Shown one piece after another: positions 37,301 through 49,589 of a stretch of DNA of 64,000 nucleotides. Both the position numbers and the translations under genes were made by a program. Positions within the stretch are counted from its first letter, which is position 1; every line of letters starts with the position of its first letter. Source of the stretch: Neodontobutis hainanensis (Eukaryota; Chordata; Actinopteri; Gobiiformes; Odontobutidae); NCBI GenBank assembly GCA_024349245.1, contig JALDNG010000024.1, positions 8,259,501 to 8,323,500 on the forward strand, given 5' to 3'. Below the pieces are notes generated by a model. The model was not told the DNA's origin and made no database searches. It saw only the letters and a list, made by a program, of their open reading frames with translations.

Positions 37301-39290
37301 TCTAAGCGAGATGAGAGGAAAGAGATACTGTTGTTTATGAGTTGTTTCCCACTGACGGCTTTTCAACTGCTCAGCATAGCAACATGAAACATATGGTGAA
37401 AACAGGATTTGGGACGTGAACAAAGGTCATTATTGGCATAGTGGGAGTCATGAGGGAGTGTGTGTAACAGGCCTAGCCTCCCATTTTGTGGTTTTATATG
37501 AATCATTAAGTGTTTACAGAGGAATTGTACCTCTTCTGAAACACAAGCTTTTACTTTAACTGTTGAAAAAGCAGTGAACTGACTTGCAGAGCGGATACAT
37601 TGTGTTTTATCTGCTGGCTGTTCTAGTCTGCTGGAATGTGGGTTCTTCATGCATCTCTTTATATTGTGCACAGATGGTAAAACTGGCAGAGAAGACCAAA
37701 AACACAAACTATTCATTTTTTAAGCTCAAGGACAAGGTTATTTCAGAAAAAAATGTTTTATTAGAAATGCAGCTTGCGTAAAAAAAAAAAAAAAAAGTCT
37801 TCATGCCAGTCTCATACTGCACTGCGTGAATTTGAGTGACAGCACAGAACTTTGTTAAGTTACTGACATTTGGCCCATTTACCCTGGAAAGATTATGGAG
37901 GCATAAAAAGGTAAACAACTCCTGACATAGAATCCAATACGGCCGCCTACACGCCAAATCTGTTGAAACAAAATCAATTGTGCACTGCAGAATGTTTGAC
38001 CTTTAGTTAACTGAAAAAAACCCTGCTATGTTAGGTTAGGAAATTTAAACATGATCTGTCATGAATTCTATCTGTGCAGGGAATTTTCCACATGGTGCTG
38101 GATTGCTGTTAAACCTATCCAAATTGTATATCTTCTATGGCAAAGGAATGTAGCCCCATCCCCCTGTCAAAATAAACCCTTAAGGTCTGCAGTGCTGGAT
38201 GGCAACCTTATTTAACCACATATTGGTCAAAAGATTGTGTGACCATTTGGCAGATTGCATTTTACCTCCAATTTTTACGATCATTTTACACATTTCATGG
38301 GTAATAAAATGTGATTAAGAATAACTTGTCAAACTATTTCTAATCAGGACCAGACAGTGTGGTTGTATTTAGGTCTGGATGAGGTAATGTGACCAGGTGC
38401 TTCATATAGACAACAGAGAAAGGATGAGTAACAGAGCATCTATGATTAAAGGACGTGCATTATGTGTGTGGCACATGGCCGTAATTTTTAACTGTCTGTG
38501 TCTAAGAGCTTGTTTTGATGTGTGCAGATGTTTGAGTGTTCATGTCGAGGAATGTGTATGACTCAAGGTTCTCTGTACACAGGTTTGCATAAAGTCTGAT
38601 GCACCTATTCACAGTGTGTCACCTTCAAATGTCTGGTTTTGTGTTTTGTGACATGATACTTAGAATAGCTGATTTCACCTCACTGGAAAAAACATTCTGT
38701 TAACAATGGTTAACTGCTGACAGTATATTACCAGGCATTTGACAGCTTATGTAGCCGTGGCCTTATCAGCAGGAAACTCTGGTGTAATAACTCAAACGGC
38801 TCAGTGACAGGAGCCGCAGAGTGGCCTAGTGCTAATACATCACCCTGGCTAATGTGAAGCTGCATACAGCTGCCTATTTCGAAGAACAGCCGAACGTTCA
38901 ACTGCCACCTGCCAAGCCTTTATCATCGCTTTGCTGCCCCATTGTTACAGTAAGTAGGGGTCAAAAGGCTACTGAGAAAGTGAAGAAGCTCTTATCATTA
39001 GTGTCAATGTGTGTGAGAACAGTGGAGGAATGTAACTAGCACTTTTAGCCAATTAGTTACACGTATGTAGTTGTACAAGATCCTTCTGGTATGATTTGAA
39101 ACCAAACAATGGAATCTCCAAAAAGGTTTTAAATATCATTCTTTAGCTGTCACGTTTACCAACTAAATCTGATTAATAAAGTGTATATTATTTATTGTAC
39201 ATATAGCTACTTGTCAGATAAAATAGTAAAAAAAAATATTAACACAATGAATTGGAAAAAGCAAACAAAAGTGCACAATGAGGAGTATAA
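34370..39290. other. Gene desert, right part
   Basis: No supported coding exon. A 17-base A run lies near 37779-37796. A pyrimidine-rich then GC-rich block at about 36400-36560 is the only compositionally distinct part. Confidence 0.5.
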
Positions 39291-39295
39291 ACTTG

Positions 39296-39296
39296 T

Positions 39297-39328
<32 letters not shown>

Positions 39329-39401
39329 ACATACACAGACGCTCCCACCCCCCACACCTTCCCACACCCACACAGACGCACACCCATGCCCCCCCCCACC
39401 T
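39296..39401. repeat. (CA)n microsatellite with degenerate C-rich end
   Basis: About 12 pure CA units begin near 39297 and then decay into imperfect CA, cacag and C-rich sequence. Open frames across it on both strands are repeat artefacts. Confidence 0.9.
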
Positions 39402-39782
39402 CATGGAATGACTTCCAGTATTTTGACCCAGTTGAGTTCGTTTTGTTGCAGACATTTTCATTACTGCCATAATCTAGTTTCATTAAACCTTGTAAGAATA
39501 ATGAAGGCTTTGTATGAGTTTCTTGAGCATTACTTAAATCTTAAGCCATTATGGCTCTTGATCTAATCTTCTCACATGCCCTGGATCACAGCCACACTTC
39601 GAAGTACAACACAAAGACGACAACACATAGACTCACATAGACTCTTTGGCGTTATCTGACTATGAAAATCTACATTTGACACATTTCACATAATTAGTGT
39701 TTTCAACAAATTACCTGCATTTTAATGCACTTAATGCAAATGTTATTATTTTTAACAGTTGTACACTATTGTTGCACTCTGC

Positions 39783-39975
39783 TCCTCTGTGGTGGAGAGG
39801 TTAGTGCCTTAGTTAGTGTTCTGGCTTGGGTGTGGGAGATTTGGGGTTTGAATCCCATGAGGACCAAGCCTGGGTAGATGGAGAGGGTTGCTACAGGAAG
39901 GGCATCCGATGTAAAAACATTGCTCATGCAGATTACTCTGCTGTGGTGACTCCCTCCTCACACGCCAAAAAGCAC
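39783..39975 (+). repeat. tRNA-derived SINE fragment
   Basis: It starts with GTGGTGGAGAGGTTAGTGCC, has the B-box-like GGGTTTGAATCCC, and continues with AGGAAGGGCATCCGATGTAAA and TGCAGATTACTCTGCTGTGG. The last two are characteristic of a widespread acanthomorph SINE body. The 3' end is diverged. Confidence 0.7.
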
Positions 39976-40502
39976 TTACTATATACTATTATTATTTTTA
40001 TTATTCACTGCAGTCAACAATATCATGAAACATGCTGCTTATCTCATGGTGCTTTGTGCAGTTTCAGTCTGCACACACCACTGATACGTCTGTTTAGACT
40101 GGCCTCAAAATACATTGTTTGTTTTAGAGAATGGATGAGGGATGAGGGTTCATACAAAACATTAAACATGGGAAAAAAATGTTTTGAATAGAAATATGAA
40201 AAACAGACATAGGAGGTTTAAGATGTCAGACAAGAAGCACAGACTTACAGACTTACTTATACATTTGATAAATGCAGTTTATAAATCAAAAGTAACAAGA
40301 GAGTAATATTGTGGCCCTACAGAGAGGGAAATATTCAATGTACACGATACTGATCTTGAACATGACAAAGTTGACCCATGTCTAATGCTATTCACAGAAA
40401 AAAATTCTTTCGAGGCAAAAAGTGTGACCAGCGTTTTGACATGTCTGACACTTCTCTTGTGTTTTGTCTTAAAGTATATGACTGAAGTAAATAATATTTA
40501 TA

Positions 40503-40542
40503 GTGACAATTAATAGCTTGGTGTGACAATTAATAGCTTGGT
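40503..40542. repeat. Exact 20-bp tandem duplication
   Basis: Units 40503-40522 and 40523-40542 are identical (GTGACAATTAATAGCTTGGT). Confidence 0.9.
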
Positions 40543-40544
40543 GT

Positions 40545-43005
40545 TAAACAAAGTCCTGTTTGTTGTGGAGTTAGCACCTCTTGGTCCGCTGAGAGCCATC
40601 GCAGACCGTTTTAGACTTTAACTGAAACATGTCTGGCCCACAGCGGGTCGTCTACAGTCATTGTAATAAAATCAATCACGGGCAAAACCCGCCTACAGTC
40701 GGGAAATACAAAATCAAGAGGCAAGTAGCTAATTGTTTCCAGTTTAGATTTATGTGTGTGGATATGCACAAATGGTTTTCTTGCCATACGTATTAGGACA
40801 AAAATGTCCTGTTTTGGTCCAGTCAAAAGTAATTTATATCTCTGTCACACTGATAGGAGCCTTAATGCTGCTCCATATCCCTAAAGGGTCTATCCATCAT
40901 TGTGCTGCTATGACAACAAAGGAAAGTCTACAGTTGTACCGCCTCCAAACTGCATTTTGACTGGTTGTGTTTACTAGATTTTACAAGTGTTCAAAGAAGT
41001 CCAAAATTAGCCGTGGTATTTTTGTCAAGGATCATGATAAATATCTACTCAAAAACATGGGTATAACTGGAGTAGACCTGTGACTTCCCGGGTGAATTTG
41101 GATTTGTTGACATGATTGGTTGCACCTCACTGACCTCCTAAGTCTTTGACCTCTGTCTGCAGCTTTTATTTTAATCTGGTGTCACAGGTCAACAGTCAGT
41201 GGTCAACAGTGTTTATCACGGCTAGACAGTAGTCACTCACTGCAAACTGAAAGGTTAAACCCAAATGCAGACCTAGAGGTAAAACAAACATTTTCATTCG
41301 TTGAGAAGAGTATCCTATTAAAAATAATCACTTGTTAGGTTGTAATGCTAAAACTGTAATGTTTGCCTACATTGGTGACAGGTTTCTGTTTTGTCTGACT
41401 GAGAAACAAGCATTCTTACACAAACCAAGCCTGAAAGGGCGCAGGGCATTTTACATTACTACCTGTTTCTAAATAGTTAGTGTGAGTCAACTGTGCCTAT
41501 AAGTCGTCCTGACATAGCTTTTACAATGCAGCTGTCATGTACTTGCACAGGTTCATATATGCAAACAACTTAATCTTTAAGATTGTTGTGATGAGTAAAT
41601 AGAAGTCCTTAAATCATGGTCTGTTGTCACTAAAAGCACAAAGACTGACAGCTTTAGTATTCTGTTTATTTGGCATTTATAGTTATAGTTATAGTGTCAT
41701 ATTGTGAGATTGACTTTGTGATCTTGGTTTCACCTGAGTAATCATGAGTAAATGATCACAGACCCAAGAATAAAGCATGAAGAATATTTACATACAGTAT
41801 ATTATGATATCTATGTATATCATACAGCTTTATTATAAATGTTACTATAGGTTAGGGTTAGAGTTGTTAGAAGGAAACCTGTGTTGTTGTGCACATACCA
41901 TATATTTATATTAAATATTAAATGTTTTTCCTGGTTTAAATAAATTATAATGCTAATTTGAGATCTGGGTACATCTGAGTAAATGGGAACAAGTTTAGAG
42001 TAAGACCAAGTATAACAACCTCAAGACACACACAGCATACACACAAAAGCACCTGCAGCACCCAGAGATACTTACCGCAGGTAAACTGTCTCCACAAATG
42101 ATCCTCTTCAGAATATAGTAGAGCACAAAATAAGTTAATAATTTAGACCACCTAAAGTGCAATAATCTAAATGCCAGTGCCAGCTTGGACTAGCTCCAAA
42201 AAAGAAAAAAAGAAAAGTACACATGTGAATGCCCCATTTAACTTTTTATGGCCATCCACAGGGGAGGAAGCATTGCAGCCAAATGGGGGCTGGAGTATTC
42301 ATTTTAGAGCTACCTCTGGAACTTATATTACCTTAATCCTATTATGAGACACACTAGGGAATATAAAAGGGAAACCAAAATTGTTATTACGCTTACACTT
42401 CTCTTTTTGTAATTAGAGTATTTGCATAGTTTCATTTCTCTTAGTTCTCTGTAAAAATGAATGAATGAGAGACAACAAGAGCACAACAACAGCCAAAACA
42501 AGTGTTCTTCCTTCATACATCAGTAGTCTCAGTCATATAAATAGGTTCACCTCAAAGACTAACTTAGATGTGTTATCTGTGTCTTCCTACACGGGCTGAT
42601 GGCACGAAGGCAGCACACACGTTTACTGGAGGAAATAAAATCATTTTGATGTATTTGATACAAGCATCTCTGCTTATAATCAGAAGCAAACATTGAACAT
42701 GCCTCAACAAGTCATTGCAAAATGGGACAAAATACAAAGACTAGACAAGAGTTAACTGAGTGTAGTTGAATTTAAAAGGGAAGGAAAATGCCGTTTTAAC
42801 TTAATAGACACTACTTAGTCAGTATGTTTTCAAATGATTATATCCATATGATGACTGATTGTCCACTTGTGTTTTTGCTCAAATAACGTACCTGTTTTTT
42901 TAAATGACATGTTTCCCAAAATAAAAACTCTTCGTGAGTTATCTCTGTGTACAGATTATGCATTGCTGTGGTGTACTGCTCTCTGCTGACCATAAAATGC
43001 ATTGC
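40545..43005. other. Intergenic sequence upstream of fdx2
   Basis: AT-rich non-coding sequence. I see no gene and no clear mobile element. Confidence 0.5.
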
Positions 43006-43010
43006 AGTCT

Positions 43011-43085
43011 TGACGTCAGACCAGACAAATTAATCATTGGCTCGTGTCCGTCACGTGATCAAAACAGTAACATGGCGGCGTCCGC
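43011..43085 (+). promoter_or_regulatory. Compact fdx2 promoter
   Basis: Within 62 bases before and across the start codon lie a full CRE palindrome (TGACGTCA, 43011-43018), an inverted CCAAT box (ATTGG, 43036-43040), a palindromic E-box TCACGTGA (43051-43058) and AACATGGCGGC overlapping the start codon, which fits the YY1 consensus. The arrangement suggests a very short 5' UTR. Binding is inferred. Confidence 0.6.
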
Positions 43086-44310
43086 AGCTGTCCGGTCGAG
43101 CATGGGGCTGACTTTGAGACTTTCTCGAGTTAGACCGGCCTGTAGAACCTGTCCGTTATATACATTACACAGATGTGGAAACGGGGCAAATCATTTACGA
43201 AGTAGAGGTTATTTTGATAACCACGGGACAATAAACAGACATTTGCAGACGAGTATAGGTGAGTAATTTGCTTTAGCCTCACATAGAACATAACCATTTG
43301 CTTCTATTTGTCTATGAAAACTAAGTATGGATTTATGCAGATCATTAGTTGTATAGACCCATACGTATTGGAGTTAAACTTTGGCTGCTTTACTCTTGCG
43401 TACTCATGCTCCTACATCCTTAAATGGGTTTATGAAACCCTTTGCAACAAGCCCATTAATCTTTACATAATCCAACAGGAGGAAAACAACAGCTGTTCTT
43501 TAAAATGTATTTCTTTTCTTCAAAGGTCTTTGTCAAAATGAGGAGGGGAGCGCTAATGTAGAAGACCCACATGATGTGTAAGTAATAATGTTAGAGAACG
43601 AAATTATGCAATGGCTCTAGCTCACAACTTTGAATTATCCTTGTTAAACATGGCCCTGGTTGGATAAAAATGTATCAATCATTAGAAAGCAGCAGTGTGT
43701 GTGTCAAGGCATTTGTGAGTGAGTGAGTAGTAGAATTAAAACAAAAAATCCTGATGTTTGATGTTTTGTAATTGTTTAGGGTGAATGTGGTCTATATAGA
43801 TCGGTCTGGCCAGAGGATCCCAGTCAAGGCCAAGGTGGGAGATAATGTTCTTTACTTGGCTCACAAGCACGGCATTGCGCTAGAAGGTAAGTGTTATTGA
43901 AGTAATGAAGCTTATATAGGACACAGCTTTATAAAAGAGGCATTCAATGGTTTTCTTTTATTGCTTTAGGAGCATGTGAGGCATCGTTGGCATGCTCCAC
44001 GTGTCATGTTTATGTGAGTGCTGATCATTATGACAAACTGCCAGAGCCTGTTGAGAGGTAAGTACTACATTTAAAGTCTGTCTGTGTCTGTGCGTGTGTC
44101 TGTGCGTGTGCGTGCGTGTACCAGAGTATATGAAACATATGTTGATGTTTTAGGGAGGATGACATGCTGGATATGGCGCCCATGCTTCAAGAGAACTCTC
44201 GCTTGGGATGCCAGATTATTCTTACACAAGAGTTGGATGGCATTGAGTTTACCTTGCCCAAGGCCACCAGAAACTTTTATGTTGATGGCCATGTCCCTAA
44301 ACCTCACTGA
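43072..44310 (+). CDS. fdx2: Mitochondrial ferredoxin 2 ([2Fe-2S])
   Basis: Five exons, 43072-43258, 43526-43577, 43780-43886, 43970-44057 and 44154-44310, encode 196 aa (human FDX2 186). The N-terminal 60 or so residues are rich in Arg, Ser and Ala with few acids, as for a mitochondrial targeting peptide. The ferredoxin domain has the cluster ligands Cys118, Cys124, Cys127 and Cys164 in CEASLACSTC and LGCQ. The acidic helix EDDMLDMAP contacts ferredoxin reductase. The end, YVDGHVPKPH, is typical of FDX2 rather than FDX1. FDX2 passes electrons from NADPH through ferredoxin reductase to the ISCU-NFS1-frataxin machine for Fe-S cluster synthesis in the matrix. It is followed by zglp1, as in human. 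The start at 43072 is the only in-frame ATG giving a targeting peptide without running into the promoter motifs. Confidence 0.96.
44078..44122. repeat. TG/TCTG-rich simple repeat in the last fdx2 intron
   Basis: An imperfect run of tctg, tgtg and cgtg units fills much of the 96-base intron between the last two exons. Confidence 0.7.
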
Positions 44311-45077
44311 GGAGACCTCTACATGGGAAGAGGAATAAAGACGTGTTGCTCTGTGCCTGACAACACCTGTGCTGGTTGGAAGAGGCCTTAGTGACGATGC
44401 ACAAAAAACCAAGCCTGTTGCCAGATCTAAACGACATCACTCACAGTACTGCTGGTTAACCAATGATGGCATGGTCTGGCAGTCCAGTTAGTGTCAGACT
44501 TATTGAGTCTCAAAGTGAAACTAATGGTTACTTTGTGAAAACTGACATTGTATTTCTTTGGAAGTGTTCTCAGACCTCAAAATACAAACTTTTACAAACT
44601 ATATGTTACACCAGAGGAGGATTTTAAAGACATAACTACGTTATAATTTGCAGTGACTTTTGAATATCTGGGTGAAACATTCCTCGTTACAGCTTTTATA
44701 CGCACAAGTATCACATGACCTCATTTCAGTCCATCATATTCCCAATTATACCTGTCCAAAATTGGGTATGCATGGCATACGTATGTATATGTTTCATAGC
44801 AGTGAAGCCATACATTGAAGGTGGCCCCTTACAAGTGATAAGATGTATTGGTTCAGAGGACAATTTTATCAACCAAATGTGTGTTACTTTACAATGTTTA
44901 AAGAAAAAAATGGAAAACTTGATTAGCTGATCAAATGTTAACAATCCACATCAGCTTTAAAGTTATTTGAGTTAATGTAGCTAATGGTTTACAAAGTTGG
45001 TCCATGTTGGTATATGTATGCCACACTAACGCACAATTATTAAACGACTGTGTAGAGAATTGAAGTCGTGCAATAAA
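44311..45077 (+). other. fdx2 3' UTR
   Basis: Non-coding sequence after the stop codon with AATAAA at 45072-45077, followed by a T-rich stretch. This gives a 3' UTR of about 780 bases. Confidence 0.6.
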
Positions 45078-45099
45078 AACTCTTAAAGGAAAATATCTG

Positions 45100-46374
45100 G
45101 ATTGATTTCTCAATCTTTTATTTTTCCAAATATGTTTCAATGCAGTAGGCCTTCATAACAGGAGTGCTGGGGTAGAAAATTGGAAGTGCTACAAAGGGTC
45201 TAATTCAATTCTCAGCTCAAACGAGGATTTACCAAACTCCACTCCAGTTGAAAGTGCTACCGAAGAAAACAGTGGGAGTTTTATTTAAGCTATGCTACGC
45301 TAGCCGGTGTAATTCAGCAAACCAAAAACACCTGTGTACACCAGTGCCCCTCCCCAAAACATAGTAACATGACATGTTTGAGTTCCTTCTGAGATAAGAC
45401 CTACGATTGGTTTGAGATCAAAGTGACAATCTCAGGTGAGTTTAAAGTGAACAGAGGTGACATTTAAATCACGAAATGCATTTAAGAGGTTGCTCCATTT
45501 GTCTTGTATTTCCATAATTTTTAGCTTTGCTGTTTTAGGTCGGCTTTTAGCCATGGATGCTAATGATCCTAATTTTCACTGATCAGTGATGACTGCCAAG
45601 TTGCTCTCTAAATAATAATAATAATAAAATGCATACCTGCGAATATAAATTGTAATGACAGCCAAACAAACTAGTCTTCACGTGGATCGAGCACAATTGT
45701 ATTATTTCAACATACTTGCTTGAAAGAATGTAGCCCAAAGATAGTTTACACAGTTTTTATCTCACTGAAAGTGCTATTTCAGTTGCGCTCGCGACATATA
45801 AAAATTTAGTGACCGCCAAAATCTTCGACGTAGCCTTTTTTTTTACAGAACAGGGCTACATTTTACATTCTTGCATATTTGCATATTTTTGAACAGTAGC
45901 CTCTTAGGTCTTGAAGTATTGTTACATTTAATGAGGTGAGTTAATGGCTCACCGTCGATCGTATGCTTTTTTTTTAATTATTATTTTACCGAGACATAAT
46001 GGCCTATAACTAGATCTATGTAGCCTATCCTTAGGGAACATTACCTATAACACTGCCGTTTTTAACACACGTTTTAAGACGTTATATGTAAAAAGCAACA
46101 CTTTATTTGATCTTTCTGAGTTTGTATATTTATCATTTAGTTTAAGGTCTATTAATTAACTAACGCTAACTAGAAACAAAATACAAAAAATAAAGATTGG
46201 GTTAGTATCTTGTGTCTGTTCATTGCTGGTTTTGAATATGGCATATAATACTAGGCTTGTAATCTTTGTATATCTAGGTTTTGTTAGGCTTCCAAATATA
46301 AAGCATTGTAAGAGGGCTGTTTTTAAATTAATTTATTAATACTTAAATCGAGTGTTTCTTTTATAAAGGGCAGC
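45100..46374. other. fdx2-zglp1 intergenic / zglp1 5' region
   Basis: AT-rich, no coding gene. An (AAT)n tract lies near 45608-45628. Just before the zglp1 start, tttcttttataaag could be a splice acceptor, so the gene may have an upstream non-coding exon here. Confidence 0.45.
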
Positions 46375-48405
46375 ATGAGCACAGGAGCAAGGGCACAAGC
46401 AACTTTTATTCAAGAAAACCAGAGTTCAATAGAACAAGATGCCTCTCAATCAGCACTGCACTATCTTTTCCAGGAAGTTTCCAAGCTCACCTCTCCACTT
46501 CACAACAGTTTTCTAGAAACAAATTCAAAGTCAACATGGATTAAAAGTGAAGAGGATGCACATTCATTTCACTGTTCTGATAATCCAAGTTTGTCACACA
46601 TGTCTCTCAATTCTCAGTCTAAAAATATGCAGGAGAACCCCTTAAAGGTACTGAGCCTAATTAACTTACAATGCGAGAGGCTTCTGCATCAAAGGGAAGA
46701 TGGGGAGCTAGACCGGAGTTCCCTTTTATTACTATCAGATTTTGGTCATCCAAGTCCATCTTCATCTCTAATGGCTCTCGAGGCTGGCCACAGAGTTAAG
46801 AGTGATCCCCCAAATTTTGAGGGAACTTTACAGTCCTCAGGCAATGAGAAAGTAACGGTTACAGCATCTGTCAGTCAACTGGAAAACGGGAGAAAGGACT
46901 ACAGCCCGGAGGCGAGTGTCTGTAAACCAGAGTTTTCAGTGTTCTCTTCTAGTGAGGGTTGTTCTATTAAACCCCAGATTACTGAAAACACAGAAGCTGT
47001 TAAACCAGCGCAAAGTGAGGACAACACAGAGGCCCCTCAGATATCAGAGGTCAAGTGTGTTGCTAAACTGAAATGGAGCAGTGATTGGACAAAGGATTGG
47101 CTCTCCACACAACACACTTTCTACGATTTTCTACCAGATGCACACACCACTAAGGAGCCATGCAATGACCAGCAGCAGACATCTTGTGTTGCAGAACCAA
47201 CACTGACCTTAGATCACAATGCAAACATTTATTTCAATACAAATTCCCTGTGTGATAAGCCACTCAACAGCCCACTTTCTATGCAGTCAGTAGAACCTCA
47301 GAGTATAACATCCATGCCTAGTTGCTCACTTCAACAACCAGATGTTCAAGTGATAGAATCCACAGCAGAATGTGGACACTCCTCAGAGGAGATTTCACAA
47401 CAGAAATCCATGGGCTTTTATGGGGAAAACGGCAACACATGTTCTGCTGAATCCAGCCTCAAGCAGGAGGACAGTGTTCAGTGTACTGACCAGTGCCCCA
47501 CGTGGCGAGCAAAGAGAAGAAAACAATCTCATCCTAGTCGCAGTGCCAATGTTCAAGACGCAGACTTTCAAGGGGTGACGTTTCGGATGGACACAGAGTT
47601 GGATGATACTAAGGAGCAGTGCAGACTCCTTATTACTTCAAAGTACAGGTATTCCCATTAGATGTATAGACATGACTGGTCATATTTTGTATTCATTGAT
47701 GTCCTTTTTGTGTTTGGTACAGCAAGGAGCTCCCGAAGTGTGTAAAGAAACAAAGGCTGAAGGCAAAATTGTCCCAGAAGTCTCTTAAAACTAGCTCTGA
47801 TGAAGAAAGTGACACAGCTACCAGTGGTATAAGTAAGGCAGATTATATCTATGTGCTTTTATCAGACATCAAAAAATAATCACATTTTTACATCCGCTGC
47901 ACACTGTACATTGTACATTTAAAATAATGTACAATTCAATGTCCACAAGAGGGCACTCTTACAAAAGCTTTAATTACGTTCTGTGATTTAAAAAAAAATT
48001 AAGGAATGAATTCAGGATTCTTTACAATGAAACTGTTTCTGGATTTATACATTAATGAACTAAAGCGCTGTAACTTATGTTTGTGACATTAGAGGGCAAG
48101 CTCTGTGCATCATGTGGCACCAAGAAGACCCCCATGTGGAGAGATGCTGAGGATGGGACCCCACTCTGCAATGCTTGTGGAATAAGGTAGGTCATATACT
48201 GTACGGTCCAAGTCATGACAAATATTTCCGCATTAAAAGGTTATTGATTACTTTATTTTTTTCTTACATGAGGTATAAGAAGTACAGGGTGCGCTGTGTC
48301 AACTGCTGGCATATACCAAAGAAAGAGGGCAACTCTATCTCGTGCTGTGTCAAATGTGGAAACTTTGTGAGGCTGGCCTCAGCTCAGCGGAGACCTGTCA
48401 TCTAA
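46375..48405 (+). CDS. zglp1: GATA-like zinc finger protein 1
   Basis: Four coding exons, 46375-47648, 47723-47832, 48093-48186 and 48273-48405, encode 536 aa, about twice the human protein (271 by recollection). Residues 1-425 look disordered and rich in Ser, Gln and Glu. This part has three SUMO-type motifs (IKSE at Lys57, VKSD at Lys142, LKQE at Lys363) and a basic stretch AKRRKQ near 379-384. A GATA-type finger follows: Cys466-x2-Cys469-x17-Cys487-x2-Cys490 with TPMWRD. A second, shorter Cys cluster (501, 504, 517/518, 521) lies in RCVNCWHIPKK; human ZGLP1 has a comparable second cluster. In mammals ZGLP1 acts in the nucleus as a germ-cell regulator linked to the oogenic programme. The fdx2 neighbour confirms orthology. 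The start is the first Met of the open frame, next to a possible acceptor. Confidence 0.92.
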
Positions 48406-48470
48406 GTACCATGCTCAGAACTGTATTTCAGGACATCCAATAATAAATATAATACAAAAACATAAGGACA
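48406..48470 (+). other. zglp1 short 3' UTR with poly(A) signal
   Basis: AATAAA at 48442-48447 lies 37 bases after the stop codon. Later A/T-rich motifs could allow longer forms. Confidence 0.5.
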
Positions 48471-48479
48471 CATTCATAA

Positions 48480-49589
48480 GAGCAGACATGGTTGTATCTT
48501 ATTTACTCAAAAGTATTTAAAAAAAAATAAATAATTAAATGCTGACAGTATGTAATAAGTTATCTACTGAGAGGCTTAAAAGTCTGCCCTTACACTGTGC
48601 TGCCCTGAGAAGGAGAGCTAAAAATAAGCTTTGTGTTTGAGTCAGAAGTGGACATGGTACAGTTTGTCATTGTGTAATATTTTCATAAAAAATATTAGGT
48701 TTGTTAATGTCTTTGAGTTGTTCTGTGCAAGACAAAACAACATATTGTGCCGTTTCTGTGTTCAGTGAATGCAAGAGACTACCTGCTCTAGAAAATATAT
48801 AAGTGTCTTCTAATTTTTGTTTTTCTGGTGTGTTTTTCCAATAGTGTGTTTTTGGGTTGTAGTATTACTGTATTGTTTCAAATAGTGCACTGGCTTTCTT
48901 TGTTTAGAATTAACTAATTTGAAGTGTTTGTGTGAGCCTGCATGTTTTGGTCAACATTAAATTAATATCTAATATGTTTTGACGTGAGTTATTTATTATA
49001 TTTTTTTCCATAAGAAAGTCATGAGTACCACATTCGAGTGATGGTCTGTCTGTGGAGAGAAGCTACAATAATGGTTCTTCCCACAGTTCCTTGAGCCCAC
49101 CATGTGCTTCAGGGCTGCTTTGCCATGTGGGTGGCCTCACACACAATATTGTAACACAGCTATTATTTCAAAACAGTCCTTTTCTTTGAAACAAAAAAGG
49201 TTGTCTCTCACAATGTGCCAAACTCCAGCCACTAAGAAAACTAGCCAATAGGAAAATAGTGTTGTGTAAGCTCAGCAAAAAAAAAAAAAAAAACTTCAGG
49301 TGCTCAACAAAACAACCCTTGAAAGCCACGGACTCACCTGCTGTGGTTTAAACATTTTACAGTAAACCTTAAGACTGACGACTAAACGCAGCACACGAAG
49401 GGGGTTTGTTTTAAATGTCCTTGATCAGCGAAGAAGGACGAGAGTAGGAGGACGTGGAAAGTGTGTGGCTTTATATTAACCACGTCTTCGGAGGCCCAAC
49501 ATTTTGTGAATGACCAAGATTGTTGTGCGTCTCCAGGACATGCGCTCTCCCGCCTGTTGGCGCAGCCAGGACCGTGGACACTGAGGACT
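48480..49589. other. zglp1-foxd intergenic region and foxd 5' region
   Basis: Non-coding; holds an 18-base A run near 49276-49293. An in-frame ATG at 49461 would extend the forkhead protein by 43 residues, but that extension has no FoxD resemblance. I treat it as 5' UTR. Confidence 0.5.

Noticed and set aside
39181..39483. Open frames across the CA repeat
   Set aside because: Thr/His or Val/Cys runs produced by the microsatellite.
39783..39900. Possible tRNA gene around GGGTTTGAATCCC
   Set aside because: The A box is degenerate and the downstream sequence is a SINE body.
49461..49589. Upstream in-frame ATG extending the FoxD protein by 43 residues
   Set aside because: The extension has no FoxD similarity, while MTLG at 49590 resembles the usual FoxD start. 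Kept as an alternative only.
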